Shown piece after piece: positions 60,302 to 64,000 of a stretch of DNA of 64,000 nucleotides; the first letter of the stretch is position 1; each line of letters begins with the position of its first letter. The stretch is taken from NCBI RefSeq assembly GCF_029051725.1, contig NZ_JAACFU010000009.1:306318-370317 (forward strand). Reading direction: 5' to 3'. The stretch is from Bradyrhizobium sp. CSS354. GTDB taxonomy: Bacteria; Pseudomonadota; Alphaproteobacteria; Rhizobiales; Xanthobacteraceae. The translations under genes were made by a program, and so were the position numbers. The notes under the pieces are model-generated. The model saw only the letters and a list, made by a program, of their open reading frames with translations. It did not search any database and was not told the DNA's origin.

Positions 60302-61954
60302 TCAGTCGTCGCGAACGCCGGCCGAACGCAATCCTTCCGTATAGTCGTTCAAGAACCGGGCGTCCCTACAGAAGAAGAGCTCTCGTCCGGCGGTTCCTGT
60401 CGTGTAATCGCTCTTGCGCTCCATCAATTCTGCCACAGCGGCGTTTGCCTGCGCGTAGTCACCAAGGCGTCCGAGCGAAGCGGCCAACGTTGCATAGGCA
60501 CGATACGTGGCGTTCGCTTGGCGCGTCGCTCTGCGGGCGAATTCCGCAGCGATGTCGTACTCTCCAAGCGAGAAGTGTGCCCACGAACGCGTGTGGTGGA
60601 AGCTCCACAGGTGGCTGTCGCGTGGACTCAACATCGTGGCCTGGTCAAGCAGCGTTTCCGCTTCGATCTCGCGTCCGCACCACAGGAGATTGAAGCCTTG
60701 CGCGAAATAGCCTTGTGCGAAGCTTGGATTGAGTTCCAACGAAAGGCCGATTGCCGCGAACGCCTCCTCGTTCCGCCCCGTGAGGCATAGCGCACGCCCG
60801 AGCGCGCAATGGCAGAAGCAATCGAGCTCGTCGAGAGATACGGCGGTTCGGGCTTGATGCAAAGCGACTTTTAGCCGAGGCCCCCGGGCTTCGGGCGCAT
60901 CGTAGAGAGAGCGTTGAATGTTCACGTAGCTGAGCGCGCCGTGTCCTCTCGCGAAAGTCGGATCGGCCGCGATCGACCGCTGAAAGTATTCTTCCGCGGT
61001 GTCGAAGCCAGGCGTCGTGAAACGCCACAAATTCCAGAGTCCGCGCTGGTAGCAATCCCAAGCGTCCAGGCTCTCCGGCGGCTTGCGGGCCGCCAGCTGC
61101 TGTTCCACTTTCGACAGCTCGGGCTCGATCGTGGCGGCGATCTGTCGCGCCATCTCGTCCTGAATGTCGAAGATGTTCAGCAGCTGAAATTCGTACTTTT
61201 CGGACCAGAGCTGCTGTCCGTCCGCGGCTCTCGCGAGTTCCGCGGCGATACGCACCGAGCCGTCGCTTTTTCGCACGCTTCCCGACATGACGTAGGTCGC
61301 ACCAAGTTGCGCGCCCACTTCGCGAGCGTCGACGGCGCCGCCCAGAAAGCCAATCGTGGAATGGCGGGAGATCACGGAAAGCCATCGGTTTCGGGCGAGT
61401 AGCCGGATGATGTCTTCAGTGAGCCCATAGCTGAAGTATTCGTTTTCGGGATCGTTCGATATGTTTTCGAACGGGAGCACGGCAATGCATGGTCGGGTGA
61501 TCGCCTCAGCTTTGACAGCCTCCGAAACGACGTCGCCCAGCCGCGAAATCTCAGCGTGAACGGAATTACTCGGCGGACAACATTCCGGGCCGACGGCCTC
61601 GCCAGGTACGAGCTTGACCGCATCGGCGTCCGAGCTCGGCACTTGTTCGACGTCTCCCACGAAGCGGAAGCCGCGGCGATGCAAAGTTTTGATGAATTGT
61701 TGTTCGGTGCCGCTGTCGCCGAGCACGCGTCTGGCGCCGTTGATGCGGCTCGAAAACGCGGCTTCCGAGATGATCCGGCCATTCCAGATGTTGTCGATCA
61801 GCTCATCCTTGCTGACGACCCGGTCGTGGTTTCGCACGAGATGGACGATAAGGTCGAAAACCTGCGGTTCGGCATGAACCGGCGAGCCGCGCCGGCGCAA
61901 TTCATGCTGCCCCAGATCGATCTCGAATTCCGCGAAACGGTATTTCATTACCAA
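60302..61954 (-). CDS. Winged-helix/TPR regulator (CadC-like)
   Basis: A 550-residue protein. Residues about 1-100 are an OmpR/CadC-type winged helix ('FAEFEIDLGQHELRRRG', 'DELIDNIWNGRIISEAAFSSRIN', 'TLHRRGFRFVG'). An FlgO/adenylate-cyclase-associated middle part follows ('IAVLPFENISNDPENEYFSYG', 'GATYVMSGSVRKSDGSVRI'), then tetratricopeptide repeats to the end ('AEEYFQRSIAADPTFARGHG' and others). No membrane segment is obvious. It is divergent from the small hypothetical and mddA genes, which it may control. Confidence 0.88.
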   Translation of the reverse strand: MVMKYRFAEFEIDLGQHELRRRGSPVHAEPQVFDLIVHLVRNHDRVVSKDELIDNIWNGRIISEAAFSSRINGARRVLGDSGTEQQFIKTLHRRGFRFVGDVEQVPSSDADAVKLVPGEAVGPECCPPSNSVHAEISRLGDVVSEAVKAEAITRPCIAVLPFENISNDPENEYFSYGLTEDIIRLLARNRWLSVISRHSTIGFLGGAVDAREVGAQLGATYVMSGSVRKSDGSVRIAAELARAADGQQLWSEKYEFQLLNIFDIQDEMARQIAATIEPELSKVEQQLAARKPPESLDAWDCYQRGLWNLWRFTTPGFDTAEEYFQRSIAADPTFARGHGALSYVNIQRSLYDAPEARGPRLKVALHQARTAVSLDELDCFCHCALGRALCLTGRNEEAFAAIGLSLELNPSFAQGYFAQGFNLLWCGREIEAETLLDQATMLSPRDSHLWSFHHTRSWAHFSLGEYDIAAEFARRATRQANATYRAYATLAASLGRLGDYAQANAAVAELMERKSDYTTGTAGRELFFCRDARFLNDYTEGLRSAGVRDD

Positions 61955-62089
61955 TGTTCCTCAAGCCGCCGGGCGGACGAACGATCCTCAAGCAAAGGAA
62001 AAATGAGAGTTTCCTCAAGGAGTCCACCAAGCAGTTCGGACAAGACCAATCTACAGACCGGTGAAATGGCGTTCAACAGGAGAAGCCAT

Positions 62090-62419
62090 ATGACCGGCCT
62101 ACCTCGAAACTACACCCGTGCTTCGGGCAAATTCTGTGCCGTGAAGCGACCAGCCCGACCCGGATCGTCGTTGCTTGTACTTCGTTTCGAGCCGAAGCCT
62201 TCCCTGTCGCGGCGCGTTCTGGTCGTGGCCGCTCGGCTAAGGCGGGCGACAAACGAGGCGATCGCGGCCGCAATAGCCGAACAGGCCAAGCATGCGGTGA
62301 CGCGGCAGCAGTGGCGAGCCGAGAGTTCGCACCTCGTCCAGAGATTAACTCCCTACAGTCCGCTCGACCAGCTGATCGCTTGGGCGGCAGCACGACTAGG
62401 CAGCGGCCGACGACTCTGA
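62090..62419 (+). CDS. Small basic hypothetical protein
   Basis: A 109-residue Arg/Ala-rich product (MTGLPRNYTRASGKF start) with AGGAG 8 bp before the ATG. No family is recognised; the long same-frame opening upstream is a shadow of the regulator gene. It lies 45 bp before mddA. Confidence 0.4.
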   Translation: MTGLPRNYTRASGKFCAVKRPARPGSSLLVLRFEPKPSLSRRVLVVAARLRRATNEAIAAAIAEQAKHAVTRQQWRAESSHLVQRLTPYSPLDQLIAWAAARLGSGRRL

Positions 62420-62464
62420 AGCGCACGCATCCCGAGATAAATTTTAGAAGTGATGGAGATTCAC

Positions 62465-63247
62465 ATGACTATGACTTTGCATCCCGATCAAAATTCCGCT
62501 TTTCCGGCTAGGCCATCTCGCGCGACACGATTGCTCGGCCTCGTGTACGGCCTCCTCTCGTATGCCGTTTTTCTGGGTACATTTCTCTACGCGATCGGCT
62601 TCGTTACGGGCGTCTTGGTGCCGAAGACGATCGACGACGGCACGACTAGGTCGTGGAGCACGGCCTTGATGATCGACCTAGCGTTGATGTCGGTCTTCGC
62701 TGTGCAGCATAGCGGGATGGCACGGCGCACTTTCAAGTCGTTCTTCGCGCGTTTCTTTTCTCCGGCCATCGAGCGCAGCACCTTCGTCTTGCTCGCGAGT
62801 CTTAGCTTGATCTTGCTGTTCTGGCAGTGGCAACCACTATCCACCCTCGTGTGGGGCATCGATGGCCCGGTCATCGCCGGCGCCGTCGCCGCAGGAGGCG
62901 TCATCGGCTGGATCATCGTGCTGTACAGCACGTTCCTGATCAGCCATTTCGAGCTGTTCGGATTGACCCAGGTGATCACGCAGTTCATGGGACGGGTTGC
63001 CCAGCCTATCAAGTTCAGGACGCCTGGACTCTACCGACTGGTTCGGCATCCAATCTATCTCGGCTTCATCATCGCCTTTTGGTCTACTCCGTTGATGACG
63101 GTCGGCCATTTGCTCTTCGCGTCGGTCACGACAGGCTACATCTTTGTCGGAATTTGGTTGGAAGAAAGGGATTTGGTCGCTTTCTTTGGGGACGAGTACC
63201 GCAAGTATCGCGAGCGGGTCGCAATGCTGCTCCCCGGTTTGTTTTGA
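62465..63247 (+). CDS. mddA: Methanethiol S-methyltransferase (MddA-like) membrane enzyme
   Basis: A 260-residue protein with about six membrane segments and the isoprenylcysteine-methyltransferase/NnrU-like C-terminus: 'GLYRLVRHPIYLGFIIAFWSTP', 'MTVGHLLFASVTTGYIFVGI' and 'EERDLVAFFGDEYRKYRERV'. With 'LFAVQHSGMAR' near the N-terminus this fits MddA, which methylates methanethiol to dimethyl sulfide; the enzyme is known from Bradyrhizobium and Pseudomonas. The ATG at 62465 has GGAG 8 bp before it; a GTG at 62450 is the alternative. A related NnrU/ICMT function cannot be fully excluded. Confidence 0.8.
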   Translation: MTMTLHPDQNSAFPARPSRATRLLGLVYGLLSYAVFLGTFLYAIGFVTGVLVPKTIDDGTTRSWSTALMIDLALMSVFAVQHSGMARRTFKSFFARFFSPAIERSTFVLLASLSLILLFWQWQPLSTLVWGIDGPVIAGAVAAGGVIGWIIVLYSTFLISHFELFGLTQVITQFMGRVAQPIKFRTPGLYRLVRHPIYLGFIIAFWSTPLMTVGHLLFASVTTGYIFVGIWLEERDLVAFFGDEYRKYRERVAMLLPGLF

Positions 63248-63264
63248 TCGAGCGATATCGTGCG

Positions 63265-63290
63265 AACGGCCCGCCGATGAGCGGGCCGTT
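63265..63290 (+). terminator. Hairpin terminator after mddA
   Basis: AACGGCCCGC, loop CGATGA, GCGGGCCGTT followed by a short T. A perfect 10-bp stem 18 bp after the mddA stop. The remaining gap to 63563 shows nothing recognisable. Confidence 0.7.
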
Positions 63291-63563
63291 TGCCGCGCCG
63301 GCGGCGGGTTTAACATTCAGCCGAAATCGCGGATCTTGTCGACGGTCCGTCCGTCTATTGGCGCTCCTGACCCGTAGCGGTGATTGAACGGGCCCGACTG
63401 CACCATTCCCATAACAGGTAGCCATCGCGAGAGCTTCAGGACGTGCAATGCAGGGCGGGCCATTCCGCTGGTCCTGCGTTGAGGATGCGCAAAGTCGCAG
63501 CCGGGTCGACCATCAGTAGAGGATTCTGTAGTTCTGCCACGAGGGAAGCCGACTGGATTTGAG

Positions 63564-64000
63564 TCAGAACCCAAGCGCGATCTCGGCCCATTTCAACATG
63601 CGGTCGCTATTGAGGAACGCCAGCACCGCCGATTCCAGTGACGCGGGCGCGCCCGGTGCGAGCAAAGCCGTCGCGGCTACCATGTCGCAGCGTTGATTGA
63701 AGGCGAGTGAGAGCGCGGCCTTGGGGTTCCCTTCGACGCGGTATGCCCGGCTGCGGCCGCGCATCGGACCGACGACGATCTCTCGGCCGGCAGCCGTCGG
63801 CGTTGCCCTCCCAATCAGCGCCAGGTCGCCCATCTGTTCGAGGTCGCCGTCGTCGGCGACGCCGGTAGCGCAATTGCAAAAGCCGAGCTTGGGGCGAACG
63901 TAGAGCTGGACCTCGCCGCCGCAATCTTCGGCCTTGCAGCGGAACGCTTTTCCTTTCCCCCAGGGATCCGCGCCGAAAGGCCAGTCGATTTCCGTCCACA
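63564..64000 (-). CDS. Hypothetical protein with a CxxxxC and CxC cluster, cut by window edge
   Basis: The frame is open to the window edge and translates to 'WTEIDWPFGADPWGKGKAF', then 'RCKAEDCGGEVQLYVRPKLG', 'FCNCATGVADDGDLEQMGDL' and a C-terminus ending 'KWAEIALGF'. The cysteines suggest a metal or disulphide site. It looks like a conserved rhizobial protein, but I cannot name it. Its start is outside the window. Confidence 0.7.
   Translation of the reverse strand, partial: WTEIDWPFGADPWGKGKAFRCKAEDCGGEVQLYVRPKLGFCNCATGVADDGDLEQMGDLALIGRATPTAAGREIVVGPMRGRSRAYRVEGNPKAALSLAFNQRCDMVAATALLAPGAPASLESAVLAFLNSDRMLKWAEIALGF

Overview
The window looks like chromosome of an alphaproteobacterium of the Bradyrhizobium group. 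The GC content is high, the core proteins are of rhizobial type, many substrate-binding proteins or hydrolases carry Tat-like leaders, and short palindromic intergenic repeats of the kind common in Bradyrhizobium recur. Species cannot be fixed from sequence reading alone.

Positions 1 to about 35,850 read as ordinary core chromosome. In order they hold: the start of an acyl-CoA ligase; an extensin-like protein and an L,D-transpeptidase facing each other over a shared terminator; a CorA transporter; an SDR enzyme and PdxH; a DnaJ-type co-chaperone; an ECF sigma/anti-sigma pair; fabI, a histidine phosphatase and aroC; a nucleotide cyclase; a receiver/HWE kinase; and clpS. Next comes a fluoride-resistance operon (MFS, two CrcB/FluC genes and a DUF190 gene) led by a recognisable fluoride riboswitch followed by an intrinsic terminator. 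Then come a vWA-like DUF1194 protein, a SAM methyltransferase, an Acg-type nitroreductase, a block with two RNA methyltransferases, a deoxyribosyltransferase-like protein and dxs, then xseB with a deacetylase-family gene, a 5'-nucleotidase, an enoyl-CoA hydratase, an MFS carrier and a DmdC-like acyl-CoA dehydrogenase.

At 35,843 a tRNA-Gln gene is followed at once by a large tyrosine integrase, and the character of the sequence changes. From there to about 62 kb the DNA is accessory: integrase and recombinase genes and remnants, a 3' tRNA half at about 39.1 kb, several genes broken by single frameshifts (DUF3102, a FAN1-like nuclease joined to a DnaQ-like exonuclease, a PIN-domain gene), an N-terminally truncated ligD, and long stretches with little coding sense. 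An SOS-peptidase (HMCES/YedK) gene sits directly upstream of the FAN1-exonuclease gene, so the segment carries, or used to carry, a small DNA-repair module.

Between 56.2 and 60.2 kb a repeat unit of about 820 bp, carrying a very short (210-residue) tyrosine recombinase, occurs three times in direct orientation: one intact copy, one end fragment and one decayed copy. The copies alternate with single unrelated passenger genes (an alpha/beta hydrolase and an ABC substrate-binding protein). This cassette-like layout is the least explained structure in the window. The right end holds a winged-helix/TPR regulator divergent from a likely methanethiol S-methyltransferase (mddA), then an unrecognised cysteine-containing protein cut by the window edge.
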